From assembly GCA_037074705.1 (NCBI GenBank), contig CM073593.1, positions 107,076,238 to 107,140,237 on the forward strand: a stretch of 64,000 nt of DNA. Direction: 5' to 3'. The notes beneath the pieces are model-generated. The model had not been told where the DNA came from and ran no database searches. It saw nothing but the letters and a program-made list of their open reading frames with translations. A program made the position numbers and the translations under genes. Origin of the DNA: Zhengitettix transpicula (lineage: Eukaryota; Arthropoda; Insecta; Orthoptera; Tetrigidae). How positions within the stretch are numbered: the first letter of the stretch is position 1; every line of letters starts with the position of its first letter. Below, piece by piece: positions 11,849-20,340 of the stretch.

Positions 11849-12050
11849 CTTGGGCTGACCACGTGCCACGTACTTCTTCATCGGACGTTGCACACGAATA
11901 CGCACACGCATACACACAACATCGACCGACCGCGGCACTGGTTCCTTCACAACTGAGAAATAAAACGCGCCCAATATGGCGGAGGTCTCGTGACGTCACG
12001 CTACAGAGACTCTCTGTCAAGCTCCCGCGGTGGTGTCTTTGACCAGAGAC
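11849..12050 (-). other. Promoter plus first-exon-like segment, module B, left arm
   Basis: Minus strand, in order: CCGCGGGAGCTTGACAGAG, GTAGCGTGACGTCACGAG, CCGCCATATTGGGCGCG, GGAACCAGTGCCGCGGTCGG, CGATGAAGAAGTACGTGGCA, then CAGCCCAAG|GTACGTGGAG. Overlapping open frames exist on both strands (11803-12042 plus, 11799-12104 minus), typical of a GC-rich non-coding block. It is the module closest to the loop and best keeps the full set of motifs. Confidence 0.45.
11991..11998. promoter_or_regulatory. CRE-type site TGACGTCA, module B, left arm
   Basis: Flanked by GGCGGAGGTCTCG and CGCTACAGAGACTCTC. A YY1-like ATGGCGG word lies 15 bp away on the plus strand. Confidence 0.5.
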
Positions 12051-12060
12051 TTGCAAAGGT

Positions 12061-12520
12061 GTTAATGCTAAATGTAAATTAATTTGATGGTAAACTACGG
12101 GCAATGACTACGGAAAATTATCGCCAGCTACGTTTATGTATTATAACAATTATTTCTCATAAGTAATGTGTGAGTGCAACATCAGGTACACAGAGACATC
12201 TACATCTCTAAAGCTAATTTCAGAACAACATTATTTACAACTCATCCTGTTCGAACCGGAATTAAATAATGTGGTTGTACGAAACGATTACCACGACCCC
12301 AAACCCACAAAACCCCCGGTAGACGAGGGTAAAATCATTTACAACCAAACTACCACTTAAAATATTTGGGTCAAAAATTTTTTTTTCTAAATTAATTGAG
12401 ATTTATAGTGTTCCATGTTTTTATGTATTTTTGTAACCCGTTTTGGCATTGGAGGGTAGCTACTTGAGGGGGATGGGGGTTAACGGGGAGTTAGAAAAAC
12501 TTTAAAAGCATAATCTCTTA
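12061..12520. other. Arm flank between module B and the minisatellite, left
   Basis: No internal repeat. A 64-codon open frame at 12166-12360 is not kept in the right arm, where small indels break it, so I do not call it a gene. Its right-arm match, 14451-14890, is visibly more diverged than the outer arm. A purine/G-rich patch (GAGGGGGATGGGGGTTAACG) lies near 12465-12490. Confidence 0.6.
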
Positions 12521-12972
12521 AGGTGTCAGTTTATGATTTAAGGTGTCAGTTTATAATTTAAGGTGTCAGTTTATGATTTACGGTGTCAGTTTATGATTTT
12601 AGGTGTCTGTTTATGATTTAAGGTGTCAGTTTATGATTTACGGTGTCAGTTTATGATTTTAGGTGTCAGTTTATGATTTACGGTGTCAGTTTATGATTTT
12701 AGGTGTCTGTTTATGGTTTAAGGTGTCAGTTTATGATTTACGGTGTGAGTTTATGATTTTAGGTGTCTGTTTATGATTTAAGGTGTCAGTTTATGATTTA
12801 CGGTGTCAGTTTATGATTTTAGGTGTCTGTTTATGATTTAAGGTGTCAGTTTATGATTTACGGTGTCAGTTTATGATTTTAGGTGTCTGTTTATGATTTA
12901 AGGTGTCAGTTTATGATTTACGGTGTCAGTTTATAATTTAAGGTGTCAGTTTATGATTTAAGGTGTCAGTTT
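12521..12972 (+). repeat. 20-bp minisatellite, left copy, with 60-bp higher-order unit
   Basis: About 23 copies of AGGTGTCAGTTTATGATTTA. From 12541 to 12900 the variants repeat as a trimer: one unit begins AGGTGTCAG, the next CGGTGTCAG, and the next TAGGTGTCTG, giving a 60-bp period. There is no spacer between units. Confidence 0.95.
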
Positions 12973-13528
12973 GGAGTCAAAACAAGCGTTATAGATGTCA
13001 ATTAGTTCAATTCCGACCCTCACTCTGTCAGATAAGTTGTATTTAAGCCCCTATTGGAGGAGATGAGGGAAAATTTGGTGAAAGGCCGTTACATAAAAGT
13101 AATGAGTGAACAACCGAGACCAGATTTGAAACTTTAAAGGTACTGAGTGGACATTTGTTTTTCTTAGGGTTGTACGTGATATATTTTTATGTCGTCTCAA
13201 TCAAGATAAATGTTGTATCATTTTTAATGCTTTCTGTAGTTTTGGACTTTATTAAATTTGTGGCCACAATATTTTGGACTCCCTTAAATCAGCGGAAATG
13301 TAGTTTGACTCCCTGATGATAATTAAATTAGGACCATACATTGTTTTTCACGTTGATTGGAGAGTCGTTTCGATCAACTGTTGTCATCTCTGAGAGACAG
13401 AATGAAATAATAGGTCTTTTTTTTGGGGGGGAGAAAATGTGAAGAAAACATTAAAAAACAATATAAACTTACAAAGTTTAATTAATAATACCATCATAAA
13501 TACAAATATAATTTTTTTTTGCACTTAC
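12973..13528. other. Single-copy loop at the palindrome centre
   Basis: This is the only part of 1-26326 without a second copy. It has mixed composition, a T8G7 run near 13420-13430 and an A/T-rich end. No open frame of note, no RNA gene and no splice-bounded exon was recognised. It is the natural spacer between divergent units and the anchor for unique primers or mapping. Confidence 0.8.
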
Positions 13529-14450
13529 ATAATAAACTGGTACCTTAAATCATAAACTGACACCGTAAATAATAAACTGACACCGTAAATCATAAACTGA
13601 CACCTTAAATCATAAACTGACACTGTAAATCATAAACTGACACCTTAAATTATAAACTGACACCTTAAATCATAAACTGACACCGTAAATCATAAACTGA
13701 CACCTTAAATTATAAACTGACATCTTAAATCATAAACTGACACCGTAAATCATAAACTGACACCTAAAATCATAAACGGACACCTTAAATCATAAACTGA
13801 CACATTAAATCATAAACTGACACCGTAAATCATAAACTGACAGCGTAAATCATAAACTGACACCTTAAATCATAAACTGACACTTTAAATCATAAACTGA
13901 CACCTAAAATCATAAACGGACACCTTAAATCATAAACTGACACATTAAATCATAAACTGACACCGTAAATCATAAACTGACACCGTAAATCATAAACTGA
14001 CACCTTAAATCATAAACTGACACTTTAAATCATAAACTGACACTGTAAATCATAAACTGACACCTTAAATTATAAACTGACACCTTAAATCATAAACTGA
14101 CACTGTAAATCATAAACTGACACCTTAAATTATAAACTGACACCTTAAATCATAAACTGACACCGTAAATCATAAACTGATACCTTAAATTATAAACTGA
14201 CATCTTAAATCATAAACTGACACCGTAAATCATAAACTGACACCTAAAATCATAAACGGACACCTTAAATCGTAAACTGACACCTTAAATCATAAACTGA
14301 CACCGTAAATCATAAACTGACACCGTAAATCATAAACTGACACCTTAAATCATAAACTGACACTTTAAATCATAAACTGACACTTTAAATCATAAACTGA
14401 CACCGTAAATTATAAACTGACACCTTAAATCATAAACTGACACCTTAAGA
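13529..14450 (-). repeat. 20-bp minisatellite, right copy (inverted, about twice as long)
   Basis: About 46 copies of CATAAACTGACACCTTAAAT, the reverse complement of the left unit. It lacks the clean 60-bp trimer of the left copy. Instead a rare CCTAAAATCATAAACGG variant recurs at 13762, 13902 and 14242, offsets of 140 and 340 bp (7 and 17 units), marking separate block duplications. Confidence 0.95.
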
Positions 14451-14889
14451 GATTATGCTTTTAAAGTTTTTCTAACTCCCCGTTAACCCCCATCCCCCTC
14501 AAGTAGCTACCCTCCTATGCCAAAACGGGTTACAAATATACATAAATACATGGAACACTATAAATCTCATTTAATTTAGAAAAAAAAATTTTTTGGGCCC
14601 AAATATCTACAGTGGTAGTTTGGTTGTAAAAGATTTCACCATCGTCTACCTCCGCCTCTTGTGGGTGGGGGGTGGTGGTAACCGTGTCGTACAACCACAT
14701 TATTTAATTCCGGTTCGAACAGGAAGAGTTGTTGTGAAATTAGCTTTAAAGATGTAGATGTCTCTGTGTACCTGATGTTGCACTCACACATTACTTATGA
14801 GAAATAATTGTTATAATACATAAACGTAACTGGCGATAATTTTCCGTAGTCATTGCCCGTATTTCACCCTCAAATTAATTTACATTTAG
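14451..14889. other. Arm flank between minisatellite and module B, right
   Basis: Reverse-complement counterpart of 12061-12520 with several substitutions and indels (for example around 14625-14690). No gene is seen. Confidence 0.6.
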
Positions 14890-14914
14890 CATTAACACCT
14901 TTGCAAGTCTCTGG

Positions 14915-15102
14915 TCAAAGACACCACCGCGGGAGCTTGACAGAGAGTCTCTGTAGAGTGACGTCACGAGACCTCCGCCATATTGGGCGCGTTTTATTTC
15001 TCAGTTGTGAAGGAACCAGTGCCGCGGTCGGTCTATGGTGTATGCGTGTGCGGTCGAGTGTAACGTCCGATGAAGAAGTACGTGGCACGTGGTCAGCGCA
15101 AG
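14915..15102 (+). other. Promoter plus first-exon-like segment, module B, right arm
   Basis: Same order of motifs as the left copy: CCGCGGGAGCTTGACAGAG, TGACGTCACGAGACC, CCGCCATATTGGGCGCG, GGAACCAGTGCCGCGGTCGG, GTACGTGGCACGTGGTCAG, then GCGCAAG|GTACGTGG. The left copy has a longer CACACGCA-type tract in the middle. A first exon with a splice donor is the simplest reading; the product is unknown. Confidence 0.45.
14959..14966. promoter_or_regulatory. CRE-type site TGACGTCA, module B, right arm
   Basis: Context is CTGTAGAGTGACGTCACGAG, one base different from the left-arm copy. Confidence 0.5.
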
Positions 15103-15714
15103 GTACGTGGAGACGTATTTGTGAACGTAATATGCATCGGATTCCCATTTAACGACCTCCTAAATTAAATAAAAATTAATTCCTTCTAACAGGACCGATT
15201 ATTGCCTTTGTTTTATTTAAATAATTAACGTCATATGCAGGTGTTGACCGCGTAGGATGATGTCATGTGACCTGTTGGGGCCTGTGATGTCTTCATTGCT
15301 GTCGCCATGTCTGTGACATTAATTGTAATATGGGGACACAACAGAATTTTTATTCCGTGTATTTTATTAGTTTCGAAACGGCTAAATTGTTGAATAAATT
15401 GTGTTTTGATAATTGCTTTCACAATGTTCCTGTACTTAATTTAATTCAATTATTAACGTCATATACAAGCCCCTAATTGCTTCATCTAAACCGAACAAAA
15501 TTCCGTTATTTTTAAATTGATGTACCTCGTGATTTTAAAATGGCGGCACAGCTTCAATTTTTTTTTATTAATTAATTTTACTATGACGCGCGCGTGTATT
15601 TTATTTATTTAATTATAAACGTAAAATGATGGTAATTAATAGCGTTTGACCGTGCTGTAAGCGTCCTGCCTAGCATCAGCGATATTCAATGCACTTTGCT
15701 GGGTAACTGTTTCT

Positions 15715-15899
15715 CTGGTCAAAGATGGCTCGAGAGAGAGTCTCTGTAGCGTGACGTCACGAGACCGTTGCAATTTGGCGCGCTTTTGATTTCGTGTACC
15801 ACTAATCACTCGTAAAGGAACCAGTGCCGTGGCCAGTCACTGTAGTGTAGTGAAGTGTAGAGGCCGAGGCAGCAGTACGTGGCGCGTGGGCAGCACAAG
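15715..15899 (+). other. Promoter plus first-exon-like segment, module A, right arm
   Basis: Contains GAGAGAGTCTCTGTAGCG, TGACGTCACGAGACC, GGAACCAGTGCCGTGGCCAG and GCAGCACAAG|GTACGTGG. It lies ~800 bp downstream of the equivalent point in module B. A YY1-like AAAATGGCGGC word lies upstream at about 15536-15546. Confidence 0.4.
15752..15759. promoter_or_regulatory. CRE-type site TGACGTCA, module A, right arm
   Basis: Same extended word as at 11200-11207 in reverse complement. Confidence 0.5.
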
Positions 15900-16429
15900 G
15901 TACGTGGAGACTTAATTATGAACGTAATATGCAGGCCGTTGGTGTCGCAGTTGACCGTGACGTATGTTGTGTAACAGATTGGGGCCTGACAAACCATTTC
16001 GTGACGGCAATCGCATTCTTGTTTAATTTTAATGTGGGTTTATATAATTTATTTTATTATTACGTTCTAACGTATGAACGTGATATGGAAGCCGTAAACG
16101 TTGCATTTGATCCTTCCCTCTATTTTTGATACCGATTCGTGCCTGACAAATAACTGCTTTTTTAATTTCCCTCCCTTTCTGTTTTATATATTGTGATATT
16201 GAAATATAGTAATTTAATATATTCCGAGGTAGTTTCTTTCACAATGCTCACCTCATACCTGTGTTTAATTTAATCAATTATTAACGTTATAAATTTGCAA
16301 TAAGTGCTTCATTTAAACCTTACCTCATGTGTCCTTCATGTTGCAATATAGTTTAATTTCTTTTTCTACCTAATTCATTCCTTTATGACGTATTAATGCG
16401 TTTTTTGTAATTATTTTTCTTAGGTTGGT

Positions 16430-16495
16430 TTGGATGGATCGTTCCAGTGGACCGTGCGGTGACCGTCCGGCCCGTGCTCTCGTCGGCAGCGCAAG
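16430..16495 (+). other. First-exon-like segment, module C, right arm
   Basis: GC-rich block ending GTCGGCAGCGCAAG|GTACGTG. No CRE lies upstream within the module, unlike A and B. Confidence 0.35.
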
Positions 16496-16879
16496 GTACG
16501 TGTACACTTATTTATGAACGTAGTTTGCTGGCCCCTTTTTTGTCGCATTTGATTGTTTTCTATATTTCGCGCCCGATTCGTGCCTAAGAAATTACCGTGT
16601 TTTTTTTATAAATTTCCCTACCTTTTGTGTTTTATTCATTTCCTTATAGAAACATAGTAAATAAATATTTGTCGAGGTTGTTTCTTTCCCACTGCTGTTC
16701 TCGTGCCTGTGTTTAAATTAATCCATTATTCTCGTAATATTTTTCCCTCAAGTGCTTCATTCTGATTTTTTTTGAGGTGCAGTGCCTCATTTGTTTTTCA
16801 TATATTAATAGAAATTAGTTTTTTCTAGATTTTTTCGTTTCACTGTGACGTATTAATGGGTGAATTTCTTCTTTTTCAG

Positions 16880-17020
16880 GTAGGTGACATTGAATTCATG
16901 CATGTTGCACGTGATCGTGCGAAGACGCCGCAGACCCTCAGTGCACTTGGCTGAGTGCGTGGGAGCTTCAGAGCGAGTCTCTGACGTCACCAGCCCTCCC
17001 CAACTTATTCTCCTTCCCTG
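16880..17020 (+). other. Candidate exon or promoter block D, right arm
   Basis: CTTCTTTTTCAG precedes GTAGGTGAC. Then come TTGCACGTGATCGTGCG, a GTGGGAGCTTCAGAGCGAGT word shared with module B, and a CRE. It could be a second exon or a degraded module; no donor is obvious at its end. The 75-codon minus-strand frame across it (16853-17080) is not supported. Confidence 0.35.
16982..16989. promoter_or_regulatory. CRE-type site TGACGTCA, block D, right arm
   Basis: Context CGAGTCTCTGACGTCACCAG. Mirror of 9962-9969. Confidence 0.4.
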
Positions 17021-17039
17021 TAGATAAATGATTAATTTA

Positions 17040-17270
17040 TTAAAGTCCTTATGACGTATTAAAGCCCATATTTTACTCAATCAATTAACGTAATATCCAA
17101 GCCTTCAGCGCTTTATTTAAAACTAGTAACATTCAGATTTTTTCAAGTATATTAGCTTTGATTTTTATTAATGCCCATATTTTATTCAATCAATTATTAA
17201 CGTAATATCCAAGTCTTAAAAGGTTTATTTAGAAATCATATCATTCAGATTTTTTCAAGTATTTTATCTT
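17040..17270. repeat. Two-copy ~114-bp repeat, right arm
   Basis: TAACGTAATATCCAAG and ATTCAGATTTTTTCAAGTAT each occur twice. It fills the intron-like gap before the 126-bp candidate exon. Mirror of 9681-9910. Confidence 0.8.
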
Positions 17271-17374
17271 TGTTTTTCATTTGATTTTTATATTGCAATA
17301 CAGTTCAAACGTTCTTATTCTGGATCTTTTTATTTCATTATTATTCTTCAAACGTCCCCTTAAAATCACTACAG

Positions 17375-17500
17375 GTTTCCCTTTCCCTCAAGTCCACGAG
17401 AGCTTCAGTCCACGAGACCTGCGGAATTTGGATCTCCCGCACGTTGTTTTCGCAACGTGCGGTTTCTTGGTAGAAGACTCAGGATTTTGGGGCGCCTGAG
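17375..17500 (+). other. Candidate 126-bp exon, right arm (in-frame stop)
   Basis: Bounded by CACTACAG and GCCTGAG|GTAAAG. It has the same length as the left-arm copy. The frame that is open on the left (HESFSPRDLRNLDLPHVVF) ends here at TGA (17497-17499) through substitutions rather than an indel. Either only the left copy codes, or the block is non-coding; I favour non-coding. Confidence 0.35.
17437..17462. other. Perfect 10-bp hairpin, right arm
   Basis: CCGCACGTTG and CAACGTGCGG around TTTTCG. All ten pairs match the left arm; only the loop differs. Confidence 0.85.
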
Positions 17501-17551
17501 GTAAAGATTATTAACAACGACACTTTTTAAAGGGGAAAAACTGTTTTATTT

Positions 17552-17881
17552 TTGAATGTTGCATTGGGACTGGCTCAGAATCCAGTGAACTGCGTGGCTT
17601 TGCTGAGTGAGTCTTGTAAAACAATGCACGTTCATAAAGATTCTGAGCACAGTGCAGGGTTTTACACTTTAGAGTTGCCGTCTGCGATCTTCTTCCTCTC
17701 CTTCATGGCTGGAGTCTGCGATCTTCTTCTTCTCCTTTACGGCTGGAGTCTGCGATGTTCTTCCTCTGCGTCACGGCTGGAGTCTGCGATGCTGGCAGCT
17801 GAGACGCGGTGGACCAATGGTTTCCTCGAGTGCAGTGAAGATGCAGCATCCGATGCACGTCTTCAGATCATTAACCAACAG
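17552..17881 (+). other. Candidate long exon with internal 34-bp repeats, right arm
   Basis: An open frame of 118 codons (17552-17908), starting at TTG rather than ATG, crosses an AACAG|GTAAGT donor at 17881|17882. It includes LAQNPVNCVALLSESC near the start and TRWTNGFLECSEDAASDARL near the donor. The middle (17681-17790) is a 34-bp repeat read in all three frames. About six residues differ from the left copy, with no sign of conservative change. No family is recognised. Confidence 0.35.
17681..17790 (+). repeat. 34-bp internal repeat, right arm
   Basis: TCTGCGAT at 17681, 17715, 17749 and 17783, exactly 34 bp apart. Translations of successive copies are unrelated because the frame shifts each time. 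Confidence 0.9.
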
Positions 17882-18905
17882 GTAAGTAAAATTTATTTAA
17901 CGTTCTAAATTAGTTTGATCTTATTATCTTAATACACGATCCTATTTTGGTCTCACACCAGTTAAAATTCCAACAATTTGTCGTCCAAACGACGTAATAT
18001 TCACATTAATTTTGTTATATTTATTATCAGATTCTTAACAGGATTGAAAAATTTATTTACCGTTGTATATTAGTTTCTATCTTACTTTATTATTATTATT
18101 CTACTATCCTACTTTGGTCTAATACCTGGTAAAATTCCTATAATTTGATATTAAAATTATTTTTTATGTTTATCTTCTGATTCTGAACGGACTGATTTTT
18201 TAATAATTTATTTAAGCATGAAACAGTCCTAACTTATTGTATTATAGTAGCTTTTTTTGTCTAATACCTGGTAAAATTACAAAAAATAATTGTCGACTCA
18301 TCTTTAAATTGTAATTATCTTTTCAAATATTTATTTACCGATTCTTAACGGACAGCTTTGAAAACATTATTTAACTACGGTTCAGTTGTAACTTGTTACA
18401 TTCTCATACTTGCCTATTTTGTTGTAACAGGTAAAGAACCAATAATTCTTTGGTAATATTGAAAGTGTTGTTGTATTTACAGATCCTTAACCAACAGGAA
18501 TGAAAAACTTACCCAACTACGAGTCAGCTGTGACTTGCTGTAATCATGTAGTGGCCTATGTTGGTAAAACATCAGGTAAAGATTCCTTGTTACATGTGGT
18601 AATAGTAAAATATTTTGTTTTATTTACTTTAGCGATTTTATTGCTTTCCTATGCAGGATTTAAACGTAGAGGTTTAAATATTTATTTAACATAGTTTTAT
18701 TATTTTATTATAATAATATAATTGTTATTACTTTGTAACCTGGTAATAATGCAATCTTTTTTGCAGAGACGTCGTATTATTGTATGTTCTCTATTGTATA
18801 CATGTACAGGCTTGCGACGTGGAGGATTCAATCATTTATTATTTTGTTATTATTAGAATGTAACCTAATAAAGTTCCATTTTATTTGCAGAGACTTGCTG
18901 ATGAC
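17866..18905 (+). repeat. Tandem exon-like units of ~155 bp, right arm
   Basis: Unit starts (GATTCTTAAC-type) lie at 17866, 18030, 18179, 18340, 18482, then more diverged ones near 18657 and 18807; the first spacings are 164, 149, 161 and 142 bp. Units share TTTATTTAACG- or TTATTTACCG-like words, TTTGGTCTAATACCTG and GGTAAAATTCC, the last two sitting where the best copy has ATCAG|GTAAAG. Donor sites are intact in two or three units and decayed in the rest, which suggests an exon plus intron end that was duplicated in tandem. Confidence 0.7.
18483..18575 (+). other. Candidate 93-bp exon, right arm
   Basis: TGTATTTACAG|ATCC at the start and AAAACATCAG|GTAAAG at the end. The 64-codon frame from 18500 (MKNLPNYESAVTCC) is identical to the left-arm copy. 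The preceding unit ends TGTAACAG|GTAAAG at 18430 and aligns with it, so this exon belongs to the tandem series. Protein status is unknown. Confidence 0.4.
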
Positions 18906-19560
18906 ATTCCAATTTGTTTTATTGTCTGTATTGTAATAAGTAATATTACATTAGTGTAATAAGTAAAGTAAATATTAAATATAATGCATTAATTGGCCAC
19001 GCGTTAATTCTATAGTGTAAATAATTAGTTTAATTGAACTAATAATAGAAATTATCTAATGAAAGGAGGATGGAATAAGAACAATAATTCAACAATTACT
19101 TCACCTTACAAAACAGATCACTTTCTGATCTACACAACAATTGTATACAAAATGTCGTCTCTTACCTCAGTGACAATGTCGGGGCTTTTAAATAAAAAAT
19201 ATTTGAAACGGTTGATTTAACTTGATATTGACAATTATTTTCAATAAAACACTCTAAATGAAACAGAAATCGTAAGACTTGTACCTTTAGTGGAGCGTTT
19301 GCAAATCAATTTAAAATGTTTTATTTAGGGTCAATTTCACAGGTTCATCAACACAAACTCACCTCTGTCAAATTATAAAAGGGCGCATTTTCACTAAATT
19401 TCCACTTTTTTTTAACTGTTGGGCTTTAATATTGGTGACACCTGACGGAAATCCTCACTTTGTGGGTTTGCCGCTATCAATTACAATTCATTGTATAATA
19501 ATTATTTAATTAACTTTAATCATTACATTATATATATATATATAATAAAAGTAGAGATTT
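18906..19560. other. Single-copy stretch of the right arm
   Basis: Near-identical inverted copy of 7391-8045, except for a longer TATATATATATA run near 19530-19545. No gene is seen. Confidence 0.6.
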
Positions 19561-20175
19561 GGTAATTTAATAACGTCATCTCATTTGTTAATTAGAATAT
19601 TATAATTGTCATTGGACTGTTAATTGGATAAATTCCTATTTTTGTTGCAAAAATGTTGTATTGTTGAAAATATTTTGTTGTATTCATTTAAACGTTTGAA
19701 ACCTAAAGGTTTGGTAATTTTGTTATATTCATGTAAAACTTTCAAACCTATAGGTTTTTATGTTATTTTATTAACGTCATGTAATTTGTTTGTTGTTGTT
19801 ATAATTGTTATTATCCTGTTAATTGTATAATTTCCTATTTGTGTTGGAAAAATATTGTATTGTTCAAAATATTTTGTTGAATTCATGTAAACGTTTCAAA
19901 CCTGTAGGTTTGGTAATTTTATTAACGTCATGTAATTTGTTTGTTTTACAATTGTTACAAACTTATTACTTGGAGAATTTTCAATTTTTGTATCAGGAAT
20001 GTTGTATTGTTAAAAGTATTTTGTTGTATTCATGTAAAAGTTTCAAACCTATTAATTAAGTAATTTTGTTATATATATATTTTGTTTATTATTATATTAT
20101 TATTCAGAAAGACGATAATATTCCAATTTTAGTTGCAGAAACAACGTATTATTTTAATTATTAAATGGTATCATT
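19561..20175 (-). repeat. Diverged 150-200-bp tandem units, right arm
   Basis: Mirror of 6791-7390. ATGTTGTATTGTT-type words lie near 19652, 19852 and 20001, and CAACGTATT near 20136, with AACCTAAAGGTTTGGTAAT words between. The open frames at 19624-19830 and 19823-20059 are repeat-derived. Confidence 0.75.
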
Positions 20176-20340
20176 AATAAGTTTTAAAACTTCGGTAATT
20201 TTAAATTTTAGGGTTTCGTTCATTTTAAAATTTAGGGGTTCGGTAATTTTATAAAACTTTGGGGTTTGTTAATTTTATAAAACTTAGGGGTTTGAAAACT
20301 TTCTTAACTTAGGGGTATGGTAATTTGCTAAATTTCGAGG
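20176..20340 (-). repeat. Degenerate short repeats bordering the right 112-bp array
   Basis: Repeated TTAGGGGTTTGGTAATTTTA-like units, about 100 bp shorter in total than the left-arm zone at 6511-6790. Confidence 0.75.

Larger units (their letters stand above)
10080..12060 (-). repeat. Three tandem promoter/first-exon-like modules (C, A, B), left arm
   Basis: Modules C (to ~10525), A (to ~11330) and B (to ~12060) share blocks in the same order. These include TATGACGTTAATAATTGA-type words, the AGGCACGAATC word (10374 and 10815, spacing 441 bp), ACTACGTTCATAA or ATTACGTTCA, and the donor region GTACCTTG-GCTG (minus strand CAGC-CAAG|GTACGTG). Modules A and B also share CACTGGTTCCTT, GCGCGCCAA or GCGCCCAA, and GGTCTCGTGACGTCACGCTA. 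Several short open frames on both strands here (10829, 10961, 11529, 11783-12104) are poor gene candidates. Mirror at 14890-16879. Confidence 0.7.
14890..16879 (+). repeat. Three tandem promoter/first-exon-like modules (B, A, C), right arm
   Basis: Mirror of 10080-12060. Going outward from the loop on the plus strand, donors lie at 15102|15103, 15899|15900 and 16495|16496, each reading CAAG|GTACGTG, followed by ACTTATTTATGAACGTA-type words. Between them lie AT-rich stretches (15150-15715, 15930-16430, 16500-16870) with the shared TTATTAACGT, GTGCCT and GAGGTTGTTTCTTTC-type words. Open frames at 15231, 15806 and 15929 are not convincing genes. Confidence 0.7.

Noticed and set aside
11991..12060. 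Serum-response CArG box in the CCATATTGG word
   Set aside because: The spacing between CC and GG is one base short of the CC(A/T)6GG pattern; I do not call it.
12166..12360. Open frame of 64 codons starting MCECNIRYTETSTS
   Set aside because: The right-arm counterpart is disrupted by indels near 14625-14690, and no family or splice context supports it.
12521..14450. CRISPR-like array
   Set aside because: The 20-bp units abut directly with no spacers, and the context is eukaryotic; it is a minisatellite.
11529..15422. Identical 63-codon frames at 11529-11720 (plus) and 15231-15422 (minus)
   Set aside because: They are the same arm sequence read antisense to the inferred direction of transcription. 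Identity follows from arm similarity and the residue composition gives no sign of a protein.
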